Part shown: piece by piece, positions 9,182 to 17,405 of the stretch
Position numbering within the stretch: the stretch's first letter is position 1
Layout: each line of letters begins with the position of its first letter
From: Sulfuricurvum sp.
GTDB taxonomy: Bacteria; Campylobacterota; Campylobacteria; Campylobacterales; Sulfurimonadaceae
DNA length: 64,000 nucleotides
Assembly (NCBI RefSeq): GCF_023229695.1
Contig: NZ_JALNYS010000001.1
Location: forward strand, 62,001 to 126,000
Direction of reading: 5' to 3'
Position numbers and translations under genes: made by a program
The notes under the pieces: generated by a model
What the model was told of the DNA's origin: nothing
Databases searched by the model: none
The model's input: only the letters and a program-made list of their open reading frames with translations

Positions 9182-9873
9182 GCGTGGGAGAGAAAAAGTG
9201 CCCGATGCATCAATTCGGCCCTTGTCCAATCCTCCAGGGTATCGATATCCTGCACGAGATGGCGGGGAAGGACAATGGTCGTCGCCGCATCGGAAAAAAT
9301 CGGTGTACCGCTCAGCCACGCATCGGGAGTCCCCCAGTAAAACTGCCCGACGTCATGGTACGCTTCAGGGAGATCCTGACTCCGGGTTGCAAAGTGTTCG
9401 GGCCAAAACATTTCGATATTTCCCTCTTCGTCCCGTTTTACCCCCCGAAAGATCGGAAAAGGGAACGTCGTGACGGGGAAAGCGTACCGTTTTTGACGGG
9501 AAATCAGGGCGTTATAGGCATCGGCAATGTCTTCAGCACGGATAAACGGTGCGGTTGCGTAGATACAGCAGGCCGCTTCGATATCATCCCCCTGCTGCTG
9601 CAGTGTTTGGATTGCATGGGCAATGACGGGGATGGTGGCCGTATGATCATCACTCAGCTCTTTGGGACGGAGAAAGGGGACTTCAGCCCCAAAGCTATGT
9701 GCGATATCGGCGATCTCTTCATCGTCGGTGGAGACGATGATTTTATCAAACAGCGCACTTTGTTGTGCCGCTTGGATACTGTATGCGATCATGGGAAGGC
9801 CGGCAAAATTTTTGATATTTTTGCGGGGGATCCGTTTGCTGCCGCCGCGTGCGGGGATAATGGCGATACGCAT
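9178..9873 (-). CDS. pseF: Pseudaminic acid cytidylyltransferase
   Basis: A 231-residue CMP-sugar synthetase that activates pseudaminic acid with CTP for use by Maf transferases. The N-terminal nucleotide-binding motif IIPARGGSKRIPRKNIK is clear, and the later VSTDDEEIADIA and ATAPFIRAEDI segments fit the NeuA/KdsB superfamily. The start ATG 9873 forms a TAATG junction with the pseC stop; a start four codons earlier is possible. The order pseB-pseC-pseF-pseG-pseH-pseI is the usual Campylobacterota arrangement. Confidence 0.92.
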   Translation of the reverse strand: MRIAIIPARGGSKRIPRKNIKNFAGLPMIAYSIQAAQQSALFDKIIVSTDDEEIADIAHSFGAEVPFLRPKELSDDHTATIPVIAHAIQTLQQQGDDIEAACCIYATAPFIRAEDIADAYNALISRQKRYAFPVTTFPFPIFRGVKRDEEGNIEMFWPEHFATRSQDLPEAYHDVGQFYWGTPDAWLSGTPIFSDAATTIVLPRHLVQDIDTLEDWTRAELMHRALFLSHA

Positions 9874-11000
9874 TAGAAACTGCATCCTCGGTAGGCGTAT
9901 TTTTCGATCACTTCGAGTACCGTGTCGGCGACCGTTTTGGCATCTTCCATCGTCATTTTATGATTGCAGGGGATGGAGAGCTCGGCACGATAGAAATGGT
10001 CGCTTTCGGGCAGCCGCATCACACCGAAGCGCTCTTTGTAAAAACTGTTTTGATAAATCGGCTTGTAATGGACCTGCATCCCCAAACCGCGTTGCTGAAG
10101 TTCGGCAAATATCTCCTCTTTCACACAAAACAGTTCCGGTACCAGCAAGAGGGGATAGAGGTGACGTGCACTTTGTTCCAGCGGGTCGATGTGGATGGTA
10201 GAAAAGAGTCTTTGACCTTCGAAGCGTTCATCGTAATAGCGGGAAATCATTTCGCGTATATTGATAAAGCGATCCAGTTTGTGGAGTTGGGAGAGTCCCA
10301 AGGCTGCGGCAAATTCGGTAAGGCGAAAATTGTGTCCCAAACTGACCATATCGGAATTCCAGAGCTGTTTTTTGATGATGCCGTGGGAACGGAATAGTCG
10401 GAGTCTGGCAGCGAATTCGGCATTATCGGTGACTACGGCTCCCCCTTCACCGGTAGTGATCGGCTTGATCGCATGAAAACTGAAAACGGTCATGTCGGCG
10501 GATGAACCGATTTTTTTACCGTTGATGTCGCTTCCGAATGCATGCGACGCATCTTCAACCACCCGAAGATTGTGTTTTCTGGCAATGGCGTTGATCGACT
10601 CAATCGCGACCGGTTTGCCGGCAAAGTCGACGGGGACAATAGCCTTTGTTTTTGGTGTTATCAGGGCTTCGATCCGATTTTCATCGATGTTGCCGTCGGA
10701 TTTAATATCGCAGAAGACCGGTTTGGCACCCAGAGAAATTGCCATATTGGACGTTGCTACAAAACTGATCGGGGTGGTAATAATCTCATCCTCCTCACGA
10801 AGCCCCAAGGCATCATAAGCACCGTGCAGGGCCGAAGTGGCTGAATTAAAAAGGACGCAATAGCGTACACCGATGTAGTGGCAAATCGCCTCTTCAAACT
10901 CTTCGACTTTTGCCCCCTGAGTGAGGTGGGAGCTGCGCAGAACTTCCACCACCGCAGCGATATCATCCTCTTCGATCAGTTGGGTAGAGTAGGGGATCAT
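9873..11000 (-). CDS. pseC: UDP-4-keto-6-deoxy-altrosamine aminotransferase
   Basis: A 375-residue DegT-family PLP aminotransferase that converts the PseB 4-keto product to UDP-4-amino-4,6-dideoxy-N-acetyl-altrosamine. The PLP lysine is in VFSFHAIKPITTGEGG, and the N-terminal HLTQGAKVEEFE and FNSATSALHGAY segments are characteristic. It overlaps pseB by an ATGA. Unlike the second DegT gene further down the operon, its frame is intact throughout. Confidence 0.93.
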   Translation of the reverse strand: MIPYSTQLIEEDDIAAVVEVLRSSHLTQGAKVEEFEEAICHYIGVRYCVLFNSATSALHGAYDALGLREEDEIITTPISFVATSNMAISLGAKPVFCDIKSDGNIDENRIEALITPKTKAIVPVDFAGKPVAIESINAIARKHNLRVVEDASHAFGSDINGKKIGSSADMTVFSFHAIKPITTGEGGAVVTDNAEFAARLRLFRSHGIIKKQLWNSDMVSLGHNFRLTEFAAALGLSQLHKLDRFINIREMISRYYDERFEGQRLFSTIHIDPLEQSARHLYPLLLVPELFCVKEEIFAELQQRGLGMQVHYKPIYQNSFYKERFGVMRLPESDHFYRAELSIPCNHKMTMEDAKTVADTVLEVIEKYAYRGCSF

Positions 11001-12004
11001 TTTTCTTCACTCTCGGTAAGGGAAATTTTTTCAAGAAGTGTCTGTGCTCTTAGCCATTCGCCATTGCTGTCGGAACTGTATTTGAACCCGTAGGCAACGG
11101 GGAGGCCCGTTTCACCGCAATGGTTGAGGGTATAATCAATGGTATGGGTGAACTGAATACTCGGTTTAATGACGTAATGGTCATGAAACTCAAGGGTCAG
11201 GTGCGAATCATCCCGAGGGCACATCACCTCGTGCATTTTTTCTCCGGGACGTATGCCGACGATTTTATGAGGAATATTCGGCGCCATTGCGGCGGCGACA
11301 TCGACCACTTTCATGGAGGGAATTTTAGGGATAAAGATCTCCCCTCCCTGCATACGCTCAAAATTTTTGAGGACGAAATCAACCCCCTCTTGGAGGGTGA
11401 TCCAAAATCGGGTCATCCGTTCATCGGTGATGGGGAGTTCGCTGACCCCCTGATCGATCAGTTTTTGGAAAAACGGTATGACGGAACCGCGTGATCCCAT
11501 GACGTTGCCGTATCGGACGACGGAGAACTGTATCGGGTTTCCTCCGGTGATATTGTTGGCCGCGACAAAGAGTTTGTCCGATGCGAGTTTGGTGGCACCG
11601 TACAGATTGATCGGACTGGCCGCTTTATCGGTCGATAGGGCAATCACTTTGTGCACACCGCAGCGTAAACATGCATCGATGACGTTTTGGGCACCGTTAA
11701 TATTGGTTTTGATCGCTTCCATCGGATTGTATTCGGCAATCGGGACATGTTTGAGTGCGGCGGCGTGAACGACGTAATCGACTCCGCTCATCGCTTTTTC
11801 AAGGCGGGGAAGATCACGTACGTCACCGATAAAATAGCGCATACACGGATCATTGAACCGCTGCGCCATCTCATATTGCTTGAGTTCATCGCGGGAATAG
11901 ATAATGATTTTATTCGGTTGGTAATGTTTTAAAATGGTTTTGACAAATTGTTTTCCGAAACTCCCGGTTCCGCCGGTAATCAGAATATTCTTTCCGTTTA
12001 GCAT
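10997..12004 (-). CDS. pseB: UDP-GlcNAc 4,6-dehydratase (inverting)
   Basis: A 335-residue short-chain-type dehydratase that starts pseudaminic acid synthesis by C5 inversion and 4,6-dehydration of UDP-GlcNAc. It has the NADP motif ITGGTGSFGKQF at the N-terminus, a STDKAASPINLYGATK active-site segment containing the YxxxK pair, and the family ending. An AGGA ribosome-binding site precedes the ATG. It is the first gene of the glycosylation operon, which runs to the left edge without gaps; the promoter should lie within 12005-12060, before the repeat that separates it from fliD. Confidence 0.94.
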   Translation of the reverse strand: MLNGKNILITGGTGSFGKQFVKTILKHYQPNKIIIYSRDELKQYEMAQRFNDPCMRYFIGDVRDLPRLEKAMSGVDYVVHAAALKHVPIAEYNPMEAIKTNINGAQNVIDACLRCGVHKVIALSTDKAASPINLYGATKLASDKLFVAANNITGGNPIQFSVVRYGNVMGSRGSVIPFFQKLIDQGVSELPITDERMTRFWITLQEGVDFVLKNFERMQGGEIFIPKIPSMKVVDVAAAMAPNIPHKIVGIRPGEKMHEVMCPRDDSHLTLEFHDHYVIKPSIQFTHTIDYTLNHCGETGLPVAYGFKYSSDSNGEWLRAQTLLEKISLTESEEK

Positions 12005-12061
12005 ATGCGTCCTATTGACCTAGATGGATGAATAAAGCAAAATTAATACCAATCTTAGTTA

Positions 12062-12199
12062 CTGACCTTACGCGTCTTCTCTAAACACGTGCGAAAAGGT
12101 TCTCCCGTATCCGAAAGATACGGGAAGCTTTAGGGGGGTGCAGGGGACAAATTGTCCCTGCCACTTTACGGGCTTTGCCCGGAAAGTGTGTAACATCAG
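12062..12199 (+). mobile_element. MITE copy 1, between fliD and pseB
   Basis: A 138-bp non-coding element of the dispersed family described in the findings. The left terminus reads CTGACCTTACGC and the right terminus GTGTGTAACATCAG; they are inverted repeats of each other. Immediately outside both ends stands the same 7-bp word TTAGTTA (12055-12061 and 12200-12206), a perfect target-site duplication. The right duplication contains the stop codon of fliD (12200-12202). Internal hairpins: CCCGTATC/GATACGGG, GGGACAA/TTGTCCC, and a CACTTTACGGGC/GCCCGGAAAGTG-type stem. Confidence 0.93.
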
Positions 12200-13606
12200 T
12201 TAGTTATTTGTCCCATTGACCGCCATACTAATTTGTTGTTGCAGAGAACTAAACTGATTATTGAGTCGACTTATCATGGAATCGTATTGGGCAAATTTGG
12301 CCGACATCGAGTTGTACCGCGCCTCCAATAGCGTTTGAGCCCGTTTTTTATTTTCATTGAGCGATTTCATTTCGTTGGCCGAACCGGTCGTCAGGGTATC
12401 CATAATCCCGTTCGACTTTGTATAATTGGAAAGCAATGTATCCATCGAGGTAAATAAGCCATCTACTTTATTGGTCCCTCCGCTGCTGTTGACCGTGGTC
12501 ATACCGCTGAAAAACGTTTCGGAGAGGGTCGTGTTCTCTTTAAATTTGGTGGTGAAGGTGGCACTGTTTAAAACCATTGTCCCGCTTTCCGTCAGATCGA
12601 TCCCGAATTGGGCGAGGGACAATCCGTCTTTATTGACTGAGGTGACGAGCCGGTTGATTTCGCGTGTGATGGTATTGATCGTACTGTCTCCGTTAAAAAT
12701 GCCCACTTTCCCCGCAGCGACATCCGTCGTCGTCATCATCGTCAATTGAGACGTTAAAGAGTTGTAATTCTGGACAAATGAACTCATCGAATCGGTGATG
12801 GCCTGCGTATCCTGCGCGATAGAGATATTGGCACTCCCGGCATCTTTGAGAAGGTTAATGGTCATACCGGGAGTAACATCGGTAATGGTATTGGTACTTC
12901 GGGTAAGGGTGATACCGTTGTATTGAAACGTAGCATCCCGAGCCGCTTGAATCTCTTGCATTCCGGTCGGATTGGTTGCCACGTCATACGCAAGCAATTT
13001 GGTATCCAACGCCCCCCCTACCGAATCGGTAAGAGAAATCGTCTGATTCGCTCCGGTTTGAGCCGATGTCAGAATGAGACGGTAATCGTTAGCTCCTACT
13101 TGCAACGTGGAAGCTTTGACGCTGGTCCCCGCTACGTTATTAATGGAGTCTCTCAGATCTTCCAGCGTCGTTGAAGCGGTATAATCAATATTGTACACGA
13201 CCCCCCCGACGGTGAGCCCCATACTGCCAGCTCCCGTAGCGATACTGTTGGTTGTAGCGGCAAAGCTTCCGGACTCTTTTACATTTTTGAGTGCCATTTG
13301 GGTATTTGCAATGGAAAACGATTGCACCGCAACCCCGGCACTTGCCGTGACACTTACGGAGTCATTACTTCCCGAGACGGTTCTTCCCTGATAAAGGGAA
13401 CTGTCTCCAAGTGCATTTGCACTGCTTTTGAATGTGGAGAGGAGACTGCTCAAAAGGCTTAGAGCTCCGTCTTTTTGTTTTTGTAAAAGCAGTTTACTGT
13501 CAATCGGCGTAACAAGCGCCGCCGTATCGGCCGCTTTCAGCTGATCAATAATATTCGATGTCAAAACCCCGGAGCCGATTCCGAGTGAATTAATGGTTCC
13601 AGCCAT
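12200..13606 (-). CDS. fliD: Flagellar filament cap protein FliD
   Basis: A 468-residue FliD (hook-associated protein 2), exported through the flagellar type III apparatus and assembled as the cap under which flagellin polymerises. The N-terminus (INSLGIGSGVLTSNIIDQL) and the coiled C-terminus (LLEARYNSMSAKFAQYDSMI, then SRLNNQFSSLQQQI) are the two conserved FliD_N and FliD_C parts, with the variable domains between. An AAGGA site stands before the ATG. There is no cleavable signal peptide, as expected. It is next to the operon that makes the sugar for the filament it caps. Its 3' end abuts the mobile repeat. Confidence 0.95.
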   Translation of the reverse strand: MAGTINSLGIGSGVLTSNIIDQLKAADTAALVTPIDSKLLLQKQKDGALSLLSSLLSTFKSSANALGDSSLYQGRTVSGSNDSVSVTASAGVAVQSFSIANTQMALKNVKESGSFAATTNSIATGAGSMGLTVGGVVYNIDYTASTTLEDLRDSINNVAGTSVKASTLQVGANDYRLILTSAQTGANQTISLTDSVGGALDTKLLAYDVATNPTGMQEIQAARDATFQYNGITLTRSTNTITDVTPGMTINLLKDAGSANISIAQDTQAITDSMSSFVQNYNSLTSQLTMMTTTDVAAGKVGIFNGDSTINTITREINRLVTSVNKDGLSLAQFGIDLTESGTMVLNSATFTTKFKENTTLSETFFSGMTTVNSSGGTNKVDGLFTSMDTLLSNYTKSNGIMDTLTTGSANEMKSLNENKKRAQTLLEARYNSMSAKFAQYDSMISRLNNQFSSLQQQISMAVNGTNN

Positions 13607-13675
13607 GGTAAATCCTTTTACCTTGTAGATTGTATAACTATATCGACCGAAATACTCAAATCTGTAGCTCTCGTA

Positions 13676-14365
13676 TCACCATTTTTTACGAATGCCAAAT
13701 CGCTGGGGCCGAATCGTGAGATCGGTGATACTGAGTCCTTGGCGCATCGTAAGGAGGTTCTGAACCGCTTGGGCAATATCGGTAGCCAGGAGTTTGGTGT
13801 CGTCATCTTCGCCGACACCGAAGCGAAGCGGATCAAAAAACGGGGTATCGGTCATATCGGGATTGATCGTTACCACCGCAACTCCGCTCGTGCGAACTTC
13901 TTCAAACAGACTGTGCCCGAACGCCCGGAGTCCGGATTTGGTAGCACTGTAGAGGGCTGAAAATTTCGAGGAGCGTGTCGCTTCGATGGAGGTAATGTTG
14001 ATGATGGTCCCCTGCGTTGTTTTGAGGTGGCGCAGCAGGAGATTGGTCAGTAGCACCGGTGCGGTAAGGTTGAGCGCAATCATCTCGGTGATAGTTTTGG
14101 GGGAGAGCTCTTCATGGGGTTCGAAGCGTCCGAATCCGGCGGCATTGACCAATACGGCAAGTTCTTTTGTTTTCAGGAGGTGTTGCGTGATTGCGTCGAT
14201 CGATCCCCCATTGCTTAAGTCGCATGCGAGATGCTCAAACGCGGGGTGTTCGATGGTTCCTCTACGGCGGCTGATTCCGATGACGTGATACCCCTCCCCT
14301 AAAAACATCCGGGAAATCGCCTCTCCGATGCCCGAGCTTGATCCCGTTACGATTGCCGTTGCCAT
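13676..14365 (-). CDS. Short-chain dehydrogenase/reductase
   Basis: A 229-residue classical SDR. The cofactor motif TGSSSGIGEA is at the N-terminus, NAAG follows in LAVLVNAAGFGRF, and the catalytic pair is in YSATKSG. The substrate is unknown. It starts 19 bp inside the end of the radical SAM gene, with an AGGA site before the ATG, so it is cotranslated with it. Homologues of this size are cytoplasmic NAD(P)H-dependent carbonyl reductases. Confidence 0.85.
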   Translation of the reverse strand: MATAIVTGSSSGIGEAISRMFLGEGYHVIGISRRRGTIEHPAFEHLACDLSNGGSIDAITQHLLKTKELAVLVNAAGFGRFEPHEELSPKTITEMIALNLTAPVLLTNLLLRHLKTTQGTIINITSIEATRSSKFSALYSATKSGLRAFGHSLFEEVRTSGVAVVTINPDMTDTPFFDPLRFGVGEDDDTKLLATDIAQAVQNLLTMRQGLSITDLTIRPQRFGIRKKW

Positions 14366-15366
14366 GTCCGTATCCTCTCTTCGTTCAAATAGGTTCGTGC
14401 CTTGGCAACCAGTGTCTCTAAAATCGTGGATTCGATGGTTTCGGGATAGGTTGCCATATCATCGGATACTTCATAAGGATAAAACGCGACATCACTGCGG
14501 TGCAGTTTTTTGAGTGCGCGCAGATGAGGGGTACTCATCCGGAAACTCCCCAGTGTGAGATGGGTGATTGTCGAGGGATCGATGTGATGAAACAAGATAT
14601 CGATGAGGTCGGGATAGAGGGTTTCAAACGCATCGGTATAGATGACCGGATCGATGCAGACGCGGACATTCCACCCCGCTTCCACCGCTTCCTTGATCGC
14701 ACGGAGCCGTTGCGCCAGCGAGGGGGTGGCGTGTTCGTAGCGATCGATAATTTTCTGCGGCGAAAGGGTCCATGCGAGGATGACCCGTTGGTTGGGCTTC
14801 ATCTTTTTAAGGGGTTTAAAGTTGGCGCTTTTGGTCCGAATTTCGAGATGAAGATTCTTCTGATTCTCTGCAAACTCAAGCCAGAGCAGTGTTTGACGGG
14901 TAAGCGATTCGATGGCAAGGGTATCGGTATCGTACGAGGTCGCGATCAGGGTGTCTTTATCCAGATACGGGAGAAGTTGTTCGAACGCATCTTCCAGATT
15001 GACAAAGAGGACGGTATTCGCCGAAGGGTAAAGCCCCTGCAGGTAGCAATAATCACAGTCGTATAAACATCCCATAATACTGGAAGCGTAAAAAAATTGG
15101 GGATGTTCAAACCCGTCGCTGTACTGGGACCCCTCATGGAGAAACTTCCCATCCTTATGGGCAAGAATCAGTTTTTTGGAGTCGCTTTGGGCCGCAAAAC
15201 TTTGATTCGGACGGTTGAAAACCTCTTTATAATGGTCAATCAGAACAATGGCGGAGCGGTCGAATTTTTCCATAATAAAACGGGTTTGCGGGTGATTTAA
15301 AACCCTTTTTTCAACGTATAAATGGGAATAAAGCTTAGGCGGTGAGGTGGGCGATAAAGGTTTCAA
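14347..15366 (-). CDS. Spore-photoproduct-lyase-like radical SAM protein
   Basis: A 339-residue radical SAM protein of the SplB family. The cluster-binding motif is CLYDCDYCY (Cys-x3-Cys-x2-Cys) after an ASSIMG segment, and the N-terminal LYVEKRVLNHP and IDHYKEVFNRPNQSF stretches match SplB-like proteins. No ATG precedes this conserved part; TTG 15366 is chosen because AGGAG stands 8 bases before it (GTG 15384 is the alternative). The start lies 32 bp inside the nucleosidase gene. In a non-sporulating organism the role is unknown; the family repairs thymine photoproducts in spore formers, and repair here is only an inference. Confidence 0.75.
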   Translation of the reverse strand: MKPLSPTSPPKLYSHLYVEKRVLNHPQTRFIMEKFDRSAIVLIDHYKEVFNRPNQSFAAQSDSKKLILAHKDGKFLHEGSQYSDGFEHPQFFYASSIMGCLYDCDYCYLQGLYPSANTVLFVNLEDAFEQLLPYLDKDTLIATSYDTDTLAIESLTRQTLLWLEFAENQKNLHLEIRTKSANFKPLKKMKPNQRVILAWTLSPQKIIDRYEHATPSLAQRLRAIKEAVEAGWNVRVCIDPVIYTDAFETLYPDLIDILFHHIDPSTITHLTLGSFRMSTPHLRALKKLHRSDVAFYPYEVSDDMATYPETIESTILETLVAKARTYLNEERIRTWQRQS

Positions 15367-16123
15367 GCAGCGTACTCCTTTCACGTTTGGAAGTCGGGAT
15401 GGGGTCTGTCGGAAACGGGAGGGGGCGTTTTGGGATTTTGAGCCGGAAATAGAAGAGGGCCTCCTCTAGCTTTACCCCCTGGGAAACGGTAAAATGGGTT
15501 TTCCATTCGCCGATCTTCTCCATCTCTTCCGGAGTAAACAGTGAGGGATCGGAAGAGACCTTTTGGAGCGAAGCGATCAGGGATTCTAACGTGTGAATAT
15601 GCGATTTTACCAAATGAATTGCCCCCTCTTTGGTCACTTTATGGGGTTCAAAATGGTCAGAAACGATTTTGATAAATGCCATTTGGTGCAGTTTTAAAAA
15701 TCGGGAAGCGGCTTGAAATATCCCCCCGCTCTCCATATCGACAGGGGATAAACATGGGGAAGAGACGGGAGTGTCAACGCACATCAGACCCGTTTCCCGT
15801 AATGGATGGGGGTAGAGAATATCGGGATAGTAGGAACGATCCGTATCCATAATCTGGTGAATCAGGAGTGCTTCGCCGAGCCGATAGGTATCGGGTGCAC
15901 CGCAAATTCCGATATTGATCAGGAGATCGTCCTTTGTGGGGATACGATACCCCATCAGGGCACTTAACGCAAGCATCGCATTGCTCCTGCCGATTCCGGT
16001 GACCAGCAAAAGGATACCATCCCCTTTATAAAAAGTATAGGGAAGCGTATAATCACGTTTGAGGCGGTAATGTTCTATGAGCGGTCTGGCTTCGGCATCG
16101 AGGGCACAAGTGAGGTAAATCAT
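15335..16123 (-). CDS. Nucleosidase/phosphorylase-superfamily protein
   Basis: A 262-residue protein of the MTA/SAH nucleosidase and purine phosphorylase superfamily. It shows the N-terminal CALDAEARPL segment, the glycine-rich VTGIGRSNAMLAL motif, INIGICGAP, and the DMESGGIFQA motif that binds the ribose. The family cleaves nucleosides such as methylthioadenosine or 5'-deoxyadenosine. Coupling with a radical SAM gene suggests removal of 5'-deoxyadenosine, the by-product of radical SAM chemistry, but that is inference. No clear ribosome-binding site precedes the ATG. The C-terminal 60 residues are longer than in MtnN. Confidence 0.75.
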   Translation of the reverse strand: MIYLTCALDAEARPLIEHYRLKRDYTLPYTFYKGDGILLLVTGIGRSNAMLALSALMGYRIPTKDDLLINIGICGAPDTYRLGEALLIHQIMDTDRSYYPDILYPHPLRETGLMCVDTPVSSPCLSPVDMESGGIFQAASRFLKLHQMAFIKIVSDHFEPHKVTKEGAIHLVKSHIHTLESLIASLQKVSSDPSLFTPEEMEKIGEWKTHFTVSQGVKLEEALFYFRLKIPKRPLPFPTDPIPTSKRERSTLLETFIAHLTA

Positions 16124-16176
16124 GGAAGTATTGTACCATTATTAGTAATTTTTACATTGGCTTTGTGTGTTGTGAT

Positions 16177-16314
16177 CTGCTATGACGCACTTTAGTTAAA
16201 AAAGTGCGAAAAGGTTAGTAATCTCCCGCATTTGACAGATGCGGGAAGCTTCAGGGGGTTGTAGGGACTTTAGTCCCTGCCACTTTACGGACTTCGCCCG
16301 AAAAGTGCGTAAAA
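16177..16314 (+). mobile_element. MITE copy 2 (degenerate ends)
   Basis: An about 138-bp copy of the dispersed repeat. The core (hairpin around 16224-16251, GGGACTTTAGTCCC, CACTTTACGG...CGAAAAGTG stem) is well kept, but the ends have drifted: the left reads CTGCTATGACGCAC and the right GTGCGTAAAACA, and no target duplication can be seen. It lies between the nucleosidase promoter and the SRP RNA promoter. The decay suggests an old insertion. Confidence 0.8.
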
Positions 16315-16344
16315 CAAAAACAACATTTTTTAAGTTAAATAGAG

Positions 16345-16350
16345 TATAAT
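16345..16350 (+). promoter_or_regulatory. -10 element of the SRP RNA gene
   Basis: A perfect TATAAT sits about 15 bases before the SRP RNA stem. No consensus -35 box is visible 17 bases upstream, which is common in Campylobacterota promoters. Confidence 0.65.
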
Positions 16351-16364
16351 TTCGGTTCTCTCTT

Positions 16365-16453
16365 CTAGACCTGTGCAAGGGTGCGTGTAAGCAGCGTGTC
16401 AGGGTAGGAATACAGCAGCACACTTATACGTGTTTTGTGCCGCAGGTATCTGG
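16365..16453 (+). ncRNA. ffs: Signal recognition particle RNA (4.5S)
   Basis: The conserved SRP domain IV is visible: GTCAGGGTAGGAATA followed by CAGCAGC, the asymmetric and symmetric loops that bind Ffh. The flanks fold back: GTGTAAGCAG with the CACTTATAC side, and ACCTG (16369-16373) with CAGGT (16443-16447) closing the hairpin. A TATAAT lies just upstream. The size fits the short bacterial 4.5S type without an Alu domain. The ends are estimated from the stem, within a few bases. A GGGA/TCCC hairpin at about 16451-16477 may end transcription. Confidence 0.88.
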
Positions 16454-16514
16454 GAGGGAGTCTCCCGATTTAACATCCATCCCTTGATTATCAATTTTCC
16501 CGTTTAATCTTTTT

Positions 16515-16748
16515 TTACTTTTCCGATTCACGATATTGTCCCGCTTTGCATCCGGTTGTACTGCTGGGCGGATTTGCTTTTAAATAACACAGATCTTCAT
16601 AGGCTTGTTTCAGGACTTTGCTCTCCCGCAAGAGGGGGAGCATTTTTTCATCTTTTTCATTAAGAGAAAGAGACTGATTGTACAACAGTGCTTTGACTTC
16701 GGCGTCAACGGCGGCAAGGGCCGCTTCCAAATGGGTGAGAGAAACCAT
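16515..16748 (-). CDS. Small helical hypothetical protein
   Basis: A 77-residue protein that I do not recognise. It is mostly charged and helical (LEAALAAVDAEVKALLY, LLRESKVLKQAYEDL) and probably forms a short coiled coil; a single Cys lies near the C-terminus. It follows rnhB by 38 bp on the same strand, with a purine-rich AAGGGGA before the ATG, so it may be cotranscribed with rnhB. No signal peptide or membrane segment. Confidence 0.5.
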   Translation of the reverse strand: MVSLTHLEAALAAVDAEVKALLYNQSLSLNEKDEKMLPLLRESKVLKQAYEDLCYLKANPPSSTTGCKAGQYRESEK

Positions 16749-16786
16749 AGAGTCCCCTTTTTTCGTGAGATTATAGCGATCGGAAT

Positions 16787-17335
16787 TTAAAAGAGTGATG
16801 GTTGCAACGATTTAAGTTTAAAACTTTTGCGATGGATATCACAGTATCCGAATCGGCGGATTGCCTCGATATGGGAGGCCGAACCGTACCCCTTATGCCC
16901 TTCAAAACCGTATTCGGGATAGAGCGGACTCAGGGCTACCATCTCCCGGTCACGGCTCACTTTGGCCAAAATCGATGCGGCGCTCACTTCGGGGACGGTA
17001 GCATCGGCTTTAACCATTGTTTTCAAGCCGCTTACGCCAAAAGCGGAGTTTCCGTCATACAGATATTCCGCTTCGCCGATACGCTCCATAATTTCGCGCA
17101 GCCCTTGGGCTAGGCACGCCGAAAGACCCATCGTATCGATTTGCGATGCATCGAAGCGGACGATATGATAGGTTGCCGTGAGGCATATTTCCTCAAAAAG
17201 TATTTCCCGTTTTTTTTCGGTCAGTTTTTTAGAATCTGCCAACCCTTTGATGGGATGGTTTAAGATGACCCCCGCGATAGTAAGAGGGCCCGCCAACGGC
17301 CCCCGTCCCGCTTCATCAATTCCACATAGTTGCAT
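16787..17335 (-). CDS. rnhB: Ribonuclease HII
   Basis: A 182-residue RNase HII that removes ribonucleotides and RNA primers from DNA. The catalytic motif CGIDEAGRGPLAGP is at the N-terminus, followed by LADSKKLTEKKR, and SILAKVSRDREM lies in the C-terminal half, together holding the acidic metal-binding residues. ATG 17335 is chosen because GGAG stands 5 bases before it; a GTG two codons upstream has no such site. The length is normal. Confidence 0.94.
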   Translation of the reverse strand: MQLCGIDEAGRGPLAGPLTIAGVILNHPIKGLADSKKLTEKKREILFEEICLTATYHIVRFDASQIDTMGLSACLAQGLREIMERIGEAEYLYDGNSAFGVSGLKTMVKADATVPEVSAASILAKVSRDREMVALSPLYPEYGFEGHKGYGSASHIEAIRRFGYCDIHRKSFKLKSLQPSLF

Positions 17336-17405
17336 GAACACTCCACTGATATTTGTGAAATTTTACCCGTAAATTCGATATGATATGAAAAAATAAGGAC
17401 TTATC

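Noticed and set aside
8321..9340. A 339-codon open frame on the plus strand
   Set aside because: It lies wholly opposite pseG and the end of pseF, whose motifs are clear, and its own translation has no recognisable family pattern. It is an antisense shadow.
9184..9876. A 230-codon open frame on the plus strand
   Set aside because: It is antisense to pseF and has no motif or convincing start.
16196..16423. A 75-codon open frame on the minus strand over the SRP RNA gene
   Set aside because: It covers the mobile repeat and the SRP RNA and is a chance frame.
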